From: Brevundimonas sp. NIBR11
Lineage (GTDB): Bacteria > Pseudomonadota > Alphaproteobacteria > Caulobacterales > Caulobacteraceae
Assembly (NCBI RefSeq): GCF_027912535.1
Contig: NZ_CP115465.1
Location: 2,708,001 to 2,772,000, forward strand
Reading direction: 5' to 3'
DNA: 64,000 bases
Each line of letters begins with the position of its first letter. Within the stretch, counting starts at the first letter, position 1. Below, piece by piece: positions 25,713 through 35,475 of this stretch. Below the pieces are notes generated by a model. The model was not told where the DNA came from, made no database searches, and worked only from the letters and a program-made list of their open reading frames with translations. The translations under genes and the position numbers were made by a program.

Positions 25713-28634
25713 CTAGTGCGCCTCGTCCCAGTTCTTGGCGGCCTTGGCCTCGACGACCAGAGGGACGGTGAGGGCCACGGCCGGCTCCGCCGCGCCTTCC
25801 ATGACCCGGCGGATGACCGGGATGGCGGTTTCGGCCAGGGCGTCCGGGCATTCGAAGACCAGTTCGTCGTGGACCTGGAGCAGCATCTTGACCTCCGAAA
25901 GCCCGGCGGCCTCGAGGGCTGAGGGCATGCGGATCATGGCGCGGCGGATGATGTCGGCGGCGGCGCCCTGGATCGGGGCGTTGATGGCGGCGCGTTCGCC
26001 GAACTGGCGTTCGGCGCCCGACTTCGAATGGATGGCCGGGATGTGGATGCGGCGGCCGAAAACGGTGGAGACGAAGCCCGCCTGGCGGACCTCGGCGCGG
26101 GTCTTGTCCATATAGTCGCGGATGCCGGGGAAGCGTTCGAAATAGGTCTTGATGTAGGCCCCGGCCTCGGACTGGTCGATGCCCAGCTGGTTCGACAGGC
26201 CGAAGGCGGAGATGCCGTAGACGATGCCGAAATTGATGGCCTTGGCGCGTCGGCGGGTCTCGGGGTCCATCTCGGCGACCGGGACGCCGAACATCTCCGA
26301 CGCGGTGGCCGTGTGGATGTCGATGCCGGCCTTGAAGGCGCGTTTCAGCTCGGGGATGTCGCCGATGTGGGCCAGAAGCCGCAGCTCGATCTGGGAGTAG
26401 TCGGCCGAGATCAGGACGCAGCCGTCGCGCGCGATGAAGGCCTGGCGGATCTGGCGGCCGGTCTCGGTGCGGATGGGGATGTTCTGGAGGTTCGGGTCCG
26501 AGGAGGCGAGGCGGCCGGTGGTGGCGGCGGCCAGCTGATAGCTGGTGTGAACCCGGTCGGTCTTCTCGTCCATCGCCGCGACCAGGGCGTCGGTATAGGT
26601 GCCCTTCAGCTTGGACAGCTGGCGCCAATCCAGGATGGCGCGCGGCAGGGGGTGGGTCTCAGCCAGGGCCTCCAGCGTGGCGGCGCCGGTCTCCCACTGG
26701 CCCGAGGCGGTCTTCTTGCCGCCGGTCAGGTTGAGCTCGCCGAACAGAAGCTCGCCGATCTGTTTGGGACTGCCGATCGAGAAGGGGCGGCCGGCCAGTT
26801 CGTGCGCCTGTTGCTCCAGCTCGGCCATGCGCAGGCCGAACTCCGACGACAGGCGGCGCAGGCGGGCGGGATCGACGCGGATCCCCTCCAGCTCCATGTC
26901 GGACAGGACGGCGGGGAGGGGCCGTTCCAGGGTCTCGTACACCGTCGCCAGTCCCTCCGCCGCCAGCCGGGGCTTGAGGATGCGCCATAGACGGAGCGTC
27001 ACGTCCGCGTCCTCGGCGGCGTAGCAGGTCGCCGGTTTCAGCTCGACGTGCTTGAACGACTTCTGCTGACGGCCGACGCCGGCGACGTGCTTGAAGGGGA
27101 TGGGGTCGTGGCCGAGATGCAGACGGCTGAGCTCGTCCATCCCGTGCCCATGCAGGCCCCCCTCCAGCACATAGGAGATCAGCATGGTGTCGTCGGTCGG
27201 CGCGACCCGAATGCCTCGCCGCGCCATGACGGTCAGATCGTATTTGCCGTTCTGCACGACCTTCAGCACGGCGGGGTCCTCCAGCAGGGTCTTGAGCCGC
27301 GCCAGGACGGTGGGCTTGTCGAGCTGCTCCAGCGGCGTGCGCGTATCGCCCTCGCCACCGAAATCCAGCCCGCCCGATCCCGCCATCGGCTCGTGCTCGT
27401 GGGTCAGGGGGATGTAGCAGGCGTCGTTCGGCCCGATGGCCAGGCTGACTCCGCACAGCCCCGCATGCGTCGCCGACAGGGCGTCCGTCTCGGTGTCGAA
27501 GCCGACGATCCCCGCCTCCGTCGCCCGCGCCAGGAAGGCGTCCAGCTCCTCTAGCGTCTGGATGCAGCGGTACGAGTCGTGATCCACCGCCTGTTTCTCG
27601 ACGCCCTCCGGAACAGCCTGGGGCGCATAGCGAGGCGAGATGACCGGAGCGGTCAGGGGGGCGGGCCGGGCGGGGGCGAAGGCCGAGCCGTCGTGCCCCG
27701 CCAGCTTGCCGTCGCCGACGCGGCGCTGAAGGCTGCGGAACTCCATCGCCTCCAGGAAGGCGGACAGCACGGCCGGATCGGGATCGCGCATCTTGAAATC
27801 GTCGATGGCCTCGGGCGCCGGGGCGTCGCAGGTCAGTTTCACCAGCTCGCGGCTGAGCAGGATCTGATCCCGGAAATTGATCAGAGTCTCGCGCCGCTTG
27901 GGCTGTTTGATCTCCCCGGCCCGCTCCAGAAGCGTGTCGAGATCGCCGTATTCGTCCAGCAGCTGTGCGGCCGTCTTGGGACCGATGCCGGGGGCGCCAG
28001 GGACGTTGTCGACGCTGTCGCCGATCAGGGCCTGGAGGTCGATCATCTTGTCCGGGGTCACGCCGAACTTCTCCATCACCGCCTCTTCGGCCAGGCGGCG
28101 GTCCTTCATCGGGTCCCACATCACGACCGAGGGGCCGATCAGCTGCATGAGGTCCTTGTCGGACGAGACGATCACGCACTCCCCGCCCATGTCCCGGACC
28201 TTGCAGGCATAGGTCGCGATCAGATCGTCGGCCTCGTAGCCGGGCAGTTCCACGCAGTGAACGCCGAAGGCCGCCGTCGCCTCACGCACCAGCGGAAACT
28301 GCGGCACCAGATCCTCGGGCGGGGCCGAGCGGTTGGCCTTGTAGAGGTCGTAGAGGTCATTCCGGAACGTCTTCTCAGAATGGTCGAAGATGGCGGCCAG
28401 GTGGGTCGGACCGTCGGCGCCCTTCATGTCCTTCAGCAGCTTCCACAGCATGTTGCAGTAGCCCTGCACCGCACCGACCGGCAGGCCGTCGGACTTTCGC
28501 GTCAGGGGCGGCAACGCATGGTAGGCGCGGAAGATGTAGGCCGAGGCGTCGATCAGCCACAGCCGCACGGCGGGCCCGTCCTGAGTGAGAGGGCGATCTT
28601 CGGAAAGGGCTTGGGGCGCGGCGGTGTCGGACAT
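25713..28634 (-). CDS. polA: DNA polymerase I
   Basis: The protein has about 973 residues and all three domains: the 5'-3' exonuclease (WLIDASAYIFRAYHALPPL through GIGPKTAAQLL), the 3'-5' exonuclease with DxE in FDTETDAL, and the polymerase with SADYSQIELRLLAHI and the catalytic VHDELVFE. Proofreading residues are kept, unlike in Taq-type enzymes. The ATG at 28634 is chosen because the family starts about here. No clear Shine-Dalgarno precedes it, and a start at 28709 would add 25 residues rich in Pro/Asp. It fills Okazaki and repair gaps. The gene ends about 215 bases upstream of the reverse transcriptase start. Confidence 0.95.
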   Translation of the reverse strand: MSDTAAPQALSEDRPLTQDGPAVRLWLIDASAYIFRAYHALPPLTRKSDGLPVGAVQGYCNMLWKLLKDMKGADGPTHLAAIFDHSEKTFRNDLYDLYKANRSAPPEDLVPQFPLVREATAAFGVHCVELPGYEADDLIATYACKVRDMGGECVIVSSDKDLMQLIGPSVVMWDPMKDRRLAEEAVMEKFGVTPDKMIDLQALIGDSVDNVPGAPGIGPKTAAQLLDEYGDLDTLLERAGEIKQPKRRETLINFRDQILLSRELVKLTCDAPAPEAIDDFKMRDPDPAVLSAFLEAMEFRSLQRRVGDGKLAGHDGSAFAPARPAPLTAPVISPRYAPQAVPEGVEKQAVDHDSYRCIQTLEELDAFLARATEAGIVGFDTETDALSATHAGLCGVSLAIGPNDACYIPLTHEHEPMAGSGGLDFGGEGDTRTPLEQLDKPTVLARLKTLLEDPAVLKVVQNGKYDLTVMARRGIRVAPTDDTMLISYVLEGGLHGHGMDELSRLHLGHDPIPFKHVAGVGRQQKSFKHVELKPATCYAAEDADVTLRLWRILKPRLAAEGLATVYETLERPLPAVLSDMELEGIRVDPARLRRLSSEFGLRMAELEQQAHELAGRPFSIGSPKQIGELLFGELNLTGGKKTASGQWETGAATLEALAETHPLPRAILDWRQLSKLKGTYTDALVAAMDEKTDRVHTSYQLAAATTGRLASSDPNLQNIPIRTETGRQIRQAFIARDGCVLISADYSQIELRLLAHIGDIPELKRAFKAGIDIHTATASEMFGVPVAEMDPETRRRAKAINFGIVYGISAFGLSNQLGIDQSEAGAYIKTYFERFPGIRDYMDKTRAEVRQAGFVSTVFGRRIHIPAIHSKSGAERQFGERAAINAPIQGAAADIIRRAMIRMPSALEAAGLSEVKMLLQVHDELVFECPDALAETAIPVIRRVMEGAAEPAVALTVPLVVEAKAAKNWDEAH

Positions 28635-28757
28635 GGGGCGAACATAGGCGGGCGCCGGGTCTGCGTCACCGGGCCGGGCGTCGAAACCCGGCTTGGCCAT
28701 TTGGAACAACGTCTTGGGCGCAGGGTTCAGTCGGGCTCAGTCAGCCGGAGTCTCCCC

Positions 28758-29843
28758 ATGATCACGTCCGTCGCCTATGGCGCAAAGTCCGCCGCCGCCA
28801 AGCTGGAGCGGATGGAGATCGAGCGCGAGGAGCCCAAGGACGACGAAATCCAGATCGAGGTGATGTTCACCGGCGTCTGCCACTCCGACATTCACCAGGT
28901 AAAGAACGAGTGGAAGAATACGGTCTATCCCTGCATCCCCGGTCACGAGGTGGTCGGGCGGGTGAAAAAGGCCGGCGCCCGGGCGACCCGCTTCAAGGAA
29001 GGCGACATCGTCGGCGTCGGCTGCATGATCGACAGCTGTCGTCAGTGCGAGGCTTGCACCCATGGCGACCAGAACTATTGCGAGGGGCCGAACGGCTGGC
29101 TGGCCACCTACAATGGACCGATGACCCCGGCGACGGAGACCGAGGACGGCTCCAACATGTACGGCCGAGACAACACGTTCGGAGGCTATTCCGATATGGT
29201 GGTGGTCAAGGAGGACTTCGCCCTGACGATCCCCGAGGGCCTCGATCCGGCCGCCGCCGCGCCGATCCTCTGTGCCGGGGTTACGACCTGGTCGCCGCTG
29301 AAACACTGGGGGATAGAGGCGGGCGACCATGTGGCGATTCTGGGCTTCGGCGGTCTCGGTCACATGGCGGCGAAGCTGGCCAAGGGGTTGGGTTGCCATG
29401 TGACGGTCCTGACCTCGACGCCCGAAAAGATCGCCGATGCAAAAGCCCAGGGCGCCGACGCCGCCTACGTCGAGACCGACAAGACCGCCCTGACGCCGCT
29501 GGCCGGAACCTTCGACTTCATCCTGTCGACCGTGCCGGAAAAGCACGAGATCGGCGCCCTGCTGGACCTTCTGAAGCGCGACGCCCAGTTCGTCGTCGTC
29601 GGCAATCTCGACGTCGTGGACGGGGTCGATAACTCCAAGCTTGCATTCCGTCGCCAGTCCGTCGCCGGGTCCTTGATCGGCAATCTGCAGGAAACCCAGG
29701 ACGTGCTCGACTTTTGCGCCGCCAACGGCATCGCGCCAGAGATCGAGGTCATCGACATCAAGGACATCAACGAGGTCTACGCCCGCGTCGAGAACGGAGA
29801 GGTCCGCTACCGCGCGGTTATCGACATGGCGACCCTGAGCTAG
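28758..29843 (+). CDS. Zinc-dependent NAD(P) alcohol dehydrogenase (YahK/CAD-like)
   Basis: The 361-residue medium-chain dehydrogenase has catalytic zinc ligands in TGVCHSDIHQ and PGHEVVG, the structural zinc Cys set in DSCRQCEACTHGDQNYCEG, and the nucleotide-binding loop GFGGLGHMAAKLAKG. The pattern matches the cinnamyl-alcohol/aldehyde reductase branch (YahK), which reduces a broad range of aldehydes with NADPH. GGAG lies seven bases before the ATG at 28758. The gene is monocistronic and divergent from polA. Confidence 0.92.
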   Translation: MITSVAYGAKSAAAKLERMEIEREEPKDDEIQIEVMFTGVCHSDIHQVKNEWKNTVYPCIPGHEVVGRVKKAGARATRFKEGDIVGVGCMIDSCRQCEACTHGDQNYCEGPNGWLATYNGPMTPATETEDGSNMYGRDNTFGGYSDMVVVKEDFALTIPEGLDPAAAAPILCAGVTTWSPLKHWGIEAGDHVAILGFGGLGHMAAKLAKGLGCHVTVLTSTPEKIADAKAQGADAAYVETDKTALTPLAGTFDFILSTVPEKHEIGALLDLLKRDAQFVVVGNLDVVDGVDNSKLAFRRQSVAGSLIGNLQETQDVLDFCAANGIAPEIEVIDIKDINEVYARVENGEVRYRAVIDMATLS

Positions 29844-29846
29844 TCG

Positions 29847-30452
29847 TCAGAACTCTCGCCAGCTGTCGCCGGGGTCGCGCTCGCCGGGGCGGGCTGACTG
29901 TTGGCCCCAGCTGACGACCATCAGGAGCTTGTGGCTGCGGATGCGGTACTCGCCGATCATCGGCGACACGGCGCCCAGGGGCGCGCCCGTCCGCGCGTCG
30001 TAAACGAAGCCGGAGAACTCCGCGACGCCGACCCGGTCGCGGCGGCTGTAGAGGCTGAGCTCCGGCAAGGAGACGACGTTGAAATTCTCGTTGATCGGTA
30101 CGGCCAGCGGCGGCATGCCGACCACCCGGCGCATCTGCTCCAGCGACAGGGCGCCGGCGCGCAGCTCGAACACGGCGTCGGCCTGACCCTTGTCGTCGGC
30201 GAGAGCGAAACCGGCCTCCGATAGGGCGTTCCGCACCGCCGAGATCGCATAGGACGATCCCTCACCCTGGAAGTACCGGTTGTCGACGAAGACCCGCGAT
30301 CCCGGCGGGATGGGCAGACGCAGGCCGTCGACGGCCTGGTCGGCCGCGCGCGCCATCAACAGCTGCTCGGTCGCGGTGCGGCCGAGATTGGTCTCCGACG
30401 TCGAGGCGCAGCCAGCCACGAGGGCGACCGCGCCGATCAGCGCCAGACGCAC
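29847..30452 (-). CDS. Hypothetical lipoprotein
   Basis: A GTG at 30452 overlaps the glyoxalase stop by one base (TAGTG), so the two are translationally coupled. A lipoprotein signal ends in LVAGC (Cys at about residue 15). The mature part contains VFVDNRYFQGEGSSYAISAVRNALSEAG, shown here by its ends VFVDNRYFQ and RNALSEAGF, and a beta-rich end with FVYDARTGAPLGAV. It resembles DUF6655-type lipoproteins, though this is from memory of the family. It should sit in the periplasm anchored to the membrane. Confidence 0.72.
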   Translation of the reverse strand: MRLALIGAVALVAGCASTSETNLGRTATEQLLMARAADQAVDGLRLPIPPGSRVFVDNRYFQGEGSSYAISAVRNALSEAGFALADDKGQADAVFELRAGALSLEQMRRVVGMPPLAVPINENFNVVSLPELSLYSRRDRVGVAEFSGFVYDARTGAPLGAVSPMIGEYRIRSHKLLMVVSWGQQSARPGERDPGDSWREF

Positions 30453-30892
30453 TACCAGGTCCCGGTGTTGGGCATCGACAGCCACGGCTCGGCCGGTTCC
30501 TTGGGCGCGCCCTCCTGGAGCAGTTCGATGGAGATGCCGTCCGGCGACTTCACGAAGGCCATGTTGCCGTCGCGCGGCGGCCGATTGATCACCACGCCCA
30601 TGTCCATCAGCCGCTGACAGGTCGCGTAGATGTCGTCGACCTTGTAGGCGAGGTGGCCGAAGTTGCGCCCGCCCGCATAGACCTCGGGATCCCAGTTGTA
30701 GGTCAGCTCGACCTCGGGGGCGCGCTCGGCGGCCGAGCGATCCTTGTCCTTCGGCGCGGCCAGGAAGATCAGGGTGAACCGGCCCTTCTCGTTTTCCATG
30801 CGGCGCACCTCCTCGAGGCCCAGCTGGGTCGTCCAGAAATGCAGGGAGGCGTCCAGGTCGGCGACACGGACCATGGTGTGCAGATAGCGCAT
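30452..30892 (-). CDS. gloA: Lactoylglutathione lyase (glyoxalase I), VOC family
   Basis: The 146-residue VOC-fold enzyme has the N-terminal metal-binding His in LHTMVRVADLDAS, the Glu in VELTYNWD, the second His in FGHLAYKVDDIY and the last Glu in ISIELLQEG. This is the complete metal-ligand set of GloA, which converts the methylglyoxal-glutathione adduct to lactoylglutathione. GAGG lies eight bases before the ATG. It is followed by the coupled lipoprotein gene. Confidence 0.93.
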   Translation of the reverse strand: MRYLHTMVRVADLDASLHFWTTQLGLEEVRRMENEKGRFTLIFLAAPKDKDRSAAERAPEVELTYNWDPEVYAGGRNFGHLAYKVDDIYATCQRLMDMGVVINRPPRDGNMAFVKSPDGISIELLQEGAPKEPAEPWLSMPNTGTW

Positions 30893-31069
30893 GAGAAAAC
30901 CTCAGGCTGGCGTAGGGGGGAGGCCGACCTTCTAGTCTGAAATCGTCAGCTTCCAAAGGCCCGAAAACCGCATTAAGCGTGGCCGGAACGCCGTTCACGC
31001 GCATTTTGTCGCAGGCATCGGAAGCGTCGATCAGGGGGATCGGCGAGGATCAGGGACACCGACCGTTTC

Positions 31070-33052
31070 ATGGGATCGCTCACTCGCGCCAATGCCGCGC
31101 GCAACGCCGCCAAGGGCGCCGCCAAGGCCAACACCACCAAGGGTCAGCAACTGGGCGAGGTCTCGCTGGGCGAACGACTGAAGTACGGCTTCGACAAGTC
31201 GATGTCGGGTGGAGCGATGGCCCTGGTCGGCTGGCTGGGTCTGGTCACCTTGATCACCATCCTGTTCGCTGCGACCATCCTGACCCTGACTCGCTGGGGT
31301 CCCGACGGCGGCTGGAGCTTCATCGAAGCCCTCTGGCAGTCGCTGATGCGCACCACGGACGCCGGCACGGTGGCCGGCGACGCCGGCTGGGCCTTCCGCG
31401 GCCTGAACCTGTTCGTGACCGCCATGGGCATCCTGGTCTTCTCGGCCCTGATCTCGGTCATCTCGGCCGGTCTGGACGCCAAGATCGAGGAGGCGCGCAA
31501 GGGCCGCTCGCGCGTGCTGGAGAGCGACCACACCATCATTCTCAACTGGTCGGCCTCGATCTTCGACATCATCTCCGAACTGGTCATCGCCAACGAGAGC
31601 CGGAAGAACCCGCGCATCGTCATCATGGCCAACAAGGACAAGATCGAGATGGAGGACGAGATCGCCGACAAGGTTGAGGATCTCAAGAACACCCAGATCA
31701 TCTGCCGTTCGGGCGACCCGACCGACCTGTTCGACCTGTCGATCGTCAACCCTCAGGCCTGCCGCTCGATCATTGTGGTCTCGCCCGAAGGCGTGGACGA
31801 TCCGGACAGCCAGGTCATCAAGACCGTTCTGGCGCTGACCAACGATCCCAAGCGCCGCGAGGAGCGCTATCTGATCGCGGCCGAGCTGCGGGACTCCAAG
31901 AACGCCGAGGTCGCCCGCATCGTCGGCGGCGACGAGGTCCAGCTGGTCCTCGCCGACGACCTGATATCGCGCATCGTGGTCCAGTCCTCGCGTCAGGCGG
32001 GCCTATCGGCCGTCTATTCCGAACTGCTCGATTTCGACGGCTGCGAAATCTACACGACCGAACTGGAGGAACTGGTCGGCGTCACCTTCGGTGACGCCGT
32101 CATGGGTTATGAGGATTCGGCCCTGATCGGCCTGCGCTATGCCGACGGTCGGGTGAAGATGAACCCGCCGATGGACGAGGTGATCACCTCGGGGTCGAGG
32201 GCGATCATCATCGCGGAGGACGACGACTCCATCAAACTGACCCCCCTGCCCGAGGACCTGATCGACGCCTCGGCCCTGCGCAAGCCCAAGGCCGTGCGCC
32301 GCAAGGCCGAACGCACCCTGATCATCGGCTGGAACCGACGTGGCCCCATGATCGCCTACGAGCTGTCGAAATACGTCCGCCCCGGCTCGACCCTGACCGT
32401 GGCCGGCGACACGCCCGGCTTCGCCGAGGAGATCGCCTCGATGCCGCTCGGCTCGACCAATATGAAGATCGAATCCAGGACCATCGACACCAGCCATTCG
32501 GCCTCGATCGAGGCGCTCGACCCGGTGAGCTACGACTCCATCATGGTGCTGGGCTATTCCGACACCATGGAGGCCCAGTCGGCGGATACCCGCACCCTGA
32601 TCACCCTGCTTCACCTCAGGAAGCTGTCGGAGCGTCTGGGCACCCATATCTCGGTGGTGTCGGAGATGATCGACATCCGCAACCGGGAGCTGGCTGAGGT
32701 CACCCGCGCCGACGACTTCGTGGTGTCCAACAAGCTCGTCAGCCTGATGCTGGCCCAAGCGTCGGAGAACGAATACCTGTCGTCGATCTTCGACGACCTG
32801 CTCGATGAGGACGGCTCCGAAATCTACATGCGCCCGGTCGGCGACTATGTGGACCTGTCGGGCCCGGTGACTTTCTACACCATCGCCGAAGCCGCCCGTC
32901 AGCGCGGCGAGACGGCCATCGGCTACCGCCGCAAGCGTGCGTCCGAGGACGACGACGGCCGCAACATGGGTGGGGTCGTGGTCAACCCGTCCAAGTCCGA
33001 GGCGCTCGAGTACCTGCCGGAGGACCGCGTCATTGTCCTGGCCGAGGACTGA
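31070..33052 (+). CDS. CASTOR/POLLUX-related ion channel
   Basis: The 660-residue protein begins with a basic N-terminus (residues 1-45) and has two membrane segments (about 50-75 and 105-130). The segment between them contains EALWQSLMRTTDAGT, a pore-like region. It then has a long cytoplasmic part with two RCK/TrkA-N-like nucleotide-binding repeats (HTIILNWSASIFDI and RTLIIGWNRRGPMIAYEL). This is the layout of plant CASTOR/POLLUX nuclear cation channels and their bacterial relatives. Ion selectivity and ligand are unknown. The gene is monocistronic. Confidence 0.88.
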   Translation: MGSLTRANAARNAAKGAAKANTTKGQQLGEVSLGERLKYGFDKSMSGGAMALVGWLGLVTLITILFAATILTLTRWGPDGGWSFIEALWQSLMRTTDAGTVAGDAGWAFRGLNLFVTAMGILVFSALISVISAGLDAKIEEARKGRSRVLESDHTIILNWSASIFDIISELVIANESRKNPRIVIMANKDKIEMEDEIADKVEDLKNTQIICRSGDPTDLFDLSIVNPQACRSIIVVSPEGVDDPDSQVIKTVLALTNDPKRREERYLIAAELRDSKNAEVARIVGGDEVQLVLADDLISRIVVQSSRQAGLSAVYSELLDFDGCEIYTTELEELVGVTFGDAVMGYEDSALIGLRYADGRVKMNPPMDEVITSGSRAIIIAEDDDSIKLTPLPEDLIDASALRKPKAVRRKAERTLIIGWNRRGPMIAYELSKYVRPGSTLTVAGDTPGFAEEIASMPLGSTNMKIESRTIDTSHSASIEALDPVSYDSIMVLGYSDTMEAQSADTRTLITLLHLRKLSERLGTHISVVSEMIDIRNRELAEVTRADDFVVSNKLVSLMLAQASENEYLSSIFDDLLDEDGSEIYMRPVGDYVDLSGPVTFYTIAEAARQRGETAIGYRRKRASEDDDGRNMGGVVVNPSKSEALEYLPEDRVIVLAED

Positions 33053-33144
33053 ACACGGTGGACGGGGCGCGGGCTGCGACACCCCGCCCCGCTTGGCGTC
33101 GCGTTGGGGCGGCGCCACCTCTAGGTCAAACCGAGGAGACCGCC

Positions 33145-33465
33145 TTGCCCCTTCTGATGTGCCCCAACGACAACGCCCAGATGACGACCCTGGACCGCAA
33201 CGGCGTCCAGTTCGACATGTGCCCGACCTGCCGGGGCGTCTGGCTGGATCGCGGCGAGCTCGAAAAGCTGATGGAGGGCGCGGCCGCCAACGCCGCTCCG
33301 GCCCAGCAGGCCTATGCCGCGCCGCCCCAACAGAGCCAGCCCTGGGGTCACGCGCCGCAGCAGCCCCAATACCGAGATCCGCATCGCGAACAGCCGCGCT
33401 ACCGCGACGACGACTACCGCTACAAAAAGAAGAAGCGCGACAGCATCTTCGACATCTTCGACTGA
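33145..33465 (+). CDS. TFIIB-type zinc-finger protein
   Basis: The 106-residue protein has two CxxC-type pairs, in LLMCPNDNAQM and MCPTCRGVWLDRGELE (zf-TFIIB). A Gln/Pro/Tyr-rich linker follows, then a basic end (YKKKKRDSIFDIFD). TTG at 33145 is chosen because GAGGAG lies six bases upstream; the ATG at 33157 is too far from it. The family function is unknown. It may be transcribed with the channel gene 92 bases upstream. Confidence 0.82.
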   Translation: MPLLMCPNDNAQMTTLDRNGVQFDMCPTCRGVWLDRGELEKLMEGAAANAAPAQQAYAAPPQQSQPWGHAPQQPQYRDPHREQPRYRDDDYRYKKKKRDSIFDIFD

Positions 33466-33894
33466 AACGTAAGTCTCCTTCCCGTCCGCAGGATGGGGAG
33501 GTTGGCAGCGAGCCCGTCGCGAGGTGACGGAGGGGGCGACCAGGTCTCGACGATCGAGCACCACGAGCCCCATCTACACGTCGTCTCGCCCCCTCCGCCG
33601 GACACGGGCGAAATAGTCCCTTTGCTGCGCAGCCTTCGTCGGACAACGCAAGCCATTCTGGACCCAACGATCCTTGGCGGCTTCGAACTGCTCGTATCGC
33701 CCGTCGTCAGGCATGATCGGGTCAGCGGGGCGCTGATCCGTACGGTTCCAGATCGCGCCTTGCATGGGTGGAAGAGCTTCTGGTTCAGCTTTCGGAACCT
33801 GGGTTCACACCCGACGACGGCTCCGCGCTGGGTCGCTGCGCGCCACCTTCGGTCGGACCTGAGCCGCTGTCCGCCGAAGAGATCGTCGCCAGGG
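33466..33894. other. Gap of 429 bases between convergent genes; no convincing gene
   Basis: The left third holds the inverted repeat described at 33528-33597. The rest has a 63-codon frame on the minus strand (33574-33765) and other short frames with no recognisable motif, start site or codon bias. It may be a decayed gene end, but nothing supports a product. Confidence 0.5.
33528..33597. repeat. REP-like inverted repeat
   Basis: A perfect 12-base inverted pair (CGGAGGGGGCGA at 33528-33539, TCGCCCCCTCCG at 33586-33597) lies after a C-rich/G-rich start at about 33477-33500. The layout and location behind a stop codon resemble the elements at 5456-5596 and 60130-60289. Confidence 0.5.
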
Positions 33895-35076
33895 TCAGCG
33901 GCTGATAGAGCCCAGGACTTCGTCCGTATCCGCCCCCAGTCGCGGCGGGGCGCTATCGTAACGGACCGGGGTCTTCGACAGGCGGATGGGGGAGGCGACG
34001 GTCTTGGTGGGCGTGGAGAGGTCGTCGCGTGGGAGGTCGATCTCAAGGCCGCGGTGCTTCGCCTGGGGTTCTTCGAAGACCTGGTCGATGGTGTTGACCG
34101 GGCCGCAGGGGACGCCCGCCGCCTCCAGCCGGTCGAACAGCTCGGCCATGGTCAGGTCGCGCGTCAGGGCTGAGATCGCTGCGACCAGTTCGGTGCGGTG
34201 CTCGATCCGTCCCGCATTGCCGGCGTAGCGGGGGTCGGAGGCCAGATCGTCGGCTCCGAGGGCGCCGCATAAGGCGCGGTACTGGGAGTCATTGCCCACG
34301 GCGACGACGACCATGCCGTCCGAGGTCAGGAAGGGCTGGTAGGGGACGAGGTTGGGGTGGGCGTTGCCCATCCGGGTCGGGGCCTTGCCGGAAACGAAAT
34401 AGTTGGTCGCCTGATTGGCCAGCATGGCGGCCTGGACGTCGAACAGGGCGATGTCGACGTGCTGACCGTGACCCGATACGCGCGCATGCAGGAGGGCGGC
34501 GAGGATGGCGTTAGAGGCGTAGAGGCCGGTGGCCAGGTCGACGACCGCGACGCCGACCTTCATCGGCTCGGCGCCTGGCGCGCCGTCGGGCTGGCCGGTA
34601 ACGCTCATCAGCCCGCCCATGGCCTGGATCATGTAGTCGTAGCCCGCCTGACCGGCGCGCGGGCCCGATTGGCCGAAACCTGTGATCGAGCAGTAGACGA
34701 GACGCGGATTGATCGCCGCAAGGCTGGCGTAGTCCAGGCCGTACTTCTTCAGCCCTCCGACCTTGAAGTTCTCGACGAGGACGTCGGAGGTCTCGGCCAG
34801 TTTGCGGATGGTCGCGGCGCCCTCGGGCGAGGCGATGTCGAGTTCGACCGACTTCTTGCCCCGGTTGGCGCAGAGGAAATAGGCGCTGTCGCCTCGCAAG
34901 CCATCGGTTTTCGTCGTGAAGGGCGGGCCCCAGGCGCGGGTGTCGTCGCCGACACCGGGGCGTTCGATCTTGATCACCTCGGCGCCGAGATCGGCCAGGG
35001 TCTGGGTCGCCCAGGGACCGGCGAGGACGCGGGAGAGGTCGAGGATGCGGACGCCGGCGAGGGCTTGGGCGGTCAT
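33895..35076 (-). CDS. CaiB/BaiF (class III) CoA-transferase, probably glutarate-linked
   Basis: The 393 residues open with the family entry LAGVRILDLSRVLAGPWATQ and contain the catalytic Asp region in VAVVDLATGLYAS. They also have the CoA-contact blocks IERPGVGDDTRAWGPPF and ITGFGQSGP. Class III enzymes move CoA between carboxylic acids. Glutaryl-CoA dehydrogenase is encoded divergently 400 bases away, which suggests a glutarate:CoA-transferase (SUGCT-like). That substrate is inferred from context. It starts three bases downstream of a small DUF6356-like gene in the same operon. Confidence 0.9.
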   Translation of the reverse strand: MTAQALAGVRILDLSRVLAGPWATQTLADLGAEVIKIERPGVGDDTRAWGPPFTTKTDGLRGDSAYFLCANRGKKSVELDIASPEGAATIRKLAETSDVLVENFKVGGLKKYGLDYASLAAINPRLVYCSITGFGQSGPRAGQAGYDYMIQAMGGLMSVTGQPDGAPGAEPMKVGVAVVDLATGLYASNAILAALLHARVSGHGQHVDIALFDVQAAMLANQATNYFVSGKAPTRMGNAHPNLVPYQPFLTSDGMVVVAVGNDSQYRALCGALGADDLASDPRYAGNAGRIEHRTELVAAISALTRDLTMAELFDRLEAAGVPCGPVNTIDQVFEEPQAKHRGLEIDLPRDDLSTPTKTVASPIRLSKTPVRYDSAPPRLGADTDEVLGSISR

Positions 35077-35079
35077 GCC

Positions 35080-35346
35080 TTAAAGACCGGGATCGAAGGC
35101 GCCGGCGTCCTTCATCCGGCTTTCGCGGGCCACCTCGGCGCGATAGCCCATGTCGTCGGCCATCCGCTTGATCGCGGTGGAGACGGTCGTCTTGTGCGCG
35201 CCCGGCATGACGGCGTGGATGAAGGCGCAGCCCGACAGCTTCGCCAGCCGCCAGCCCATCCGAGTGGCGACGCCGGCGTGCTCCAGATAGGTTTCGCCCA
35301 CCTCTTTGGGGTGATCGACGAACAGGGTCTTCAAGGCGCGGATCAT
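35080..35346 (-). CDS. Small conserved protein, DUF6356-like
   Basis: The 88-residue protein begins MIRALKTLFVDHPKEVGETY and has a hydrophobic middle (KLSGCAFIHAVMPGAH). It ends in a charged segment. The pattern matches small DUF6356-type proteins of alphaproteobacteria, whose role is unknown. It is the first gene of the operon with the CoA-transferase, with a three-base gap. Confidence 0.68.
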   Translation of the reverse strand: MIRALKTLFVDHPKEVGETYLEHAGVATRMGWRLAKLSGCAFIHAVMPGAHKTTVSTAIKRMADDMGYRAEVARESRMKDAGAFDPGL

Positions 35347-35475
35347 CCGGTCAGCCTAGCGTGACGCGGGCGCTCGCTCTACCCGCCGGCAGCATTCTGT
35401 CCTAAACCGTCGCTCGAAACAGGGCCTGCGCGTCACGCTCGCGTGAGAAGCCCGCGACATAAGAGGACCGACCCC

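Noticed and set aside
33574..33765. A 63-codon minus-strand gene
   Set aside because: It has no ribosome site, no homology that I recognise, and partly overlaps an intergenic inverted repeat.
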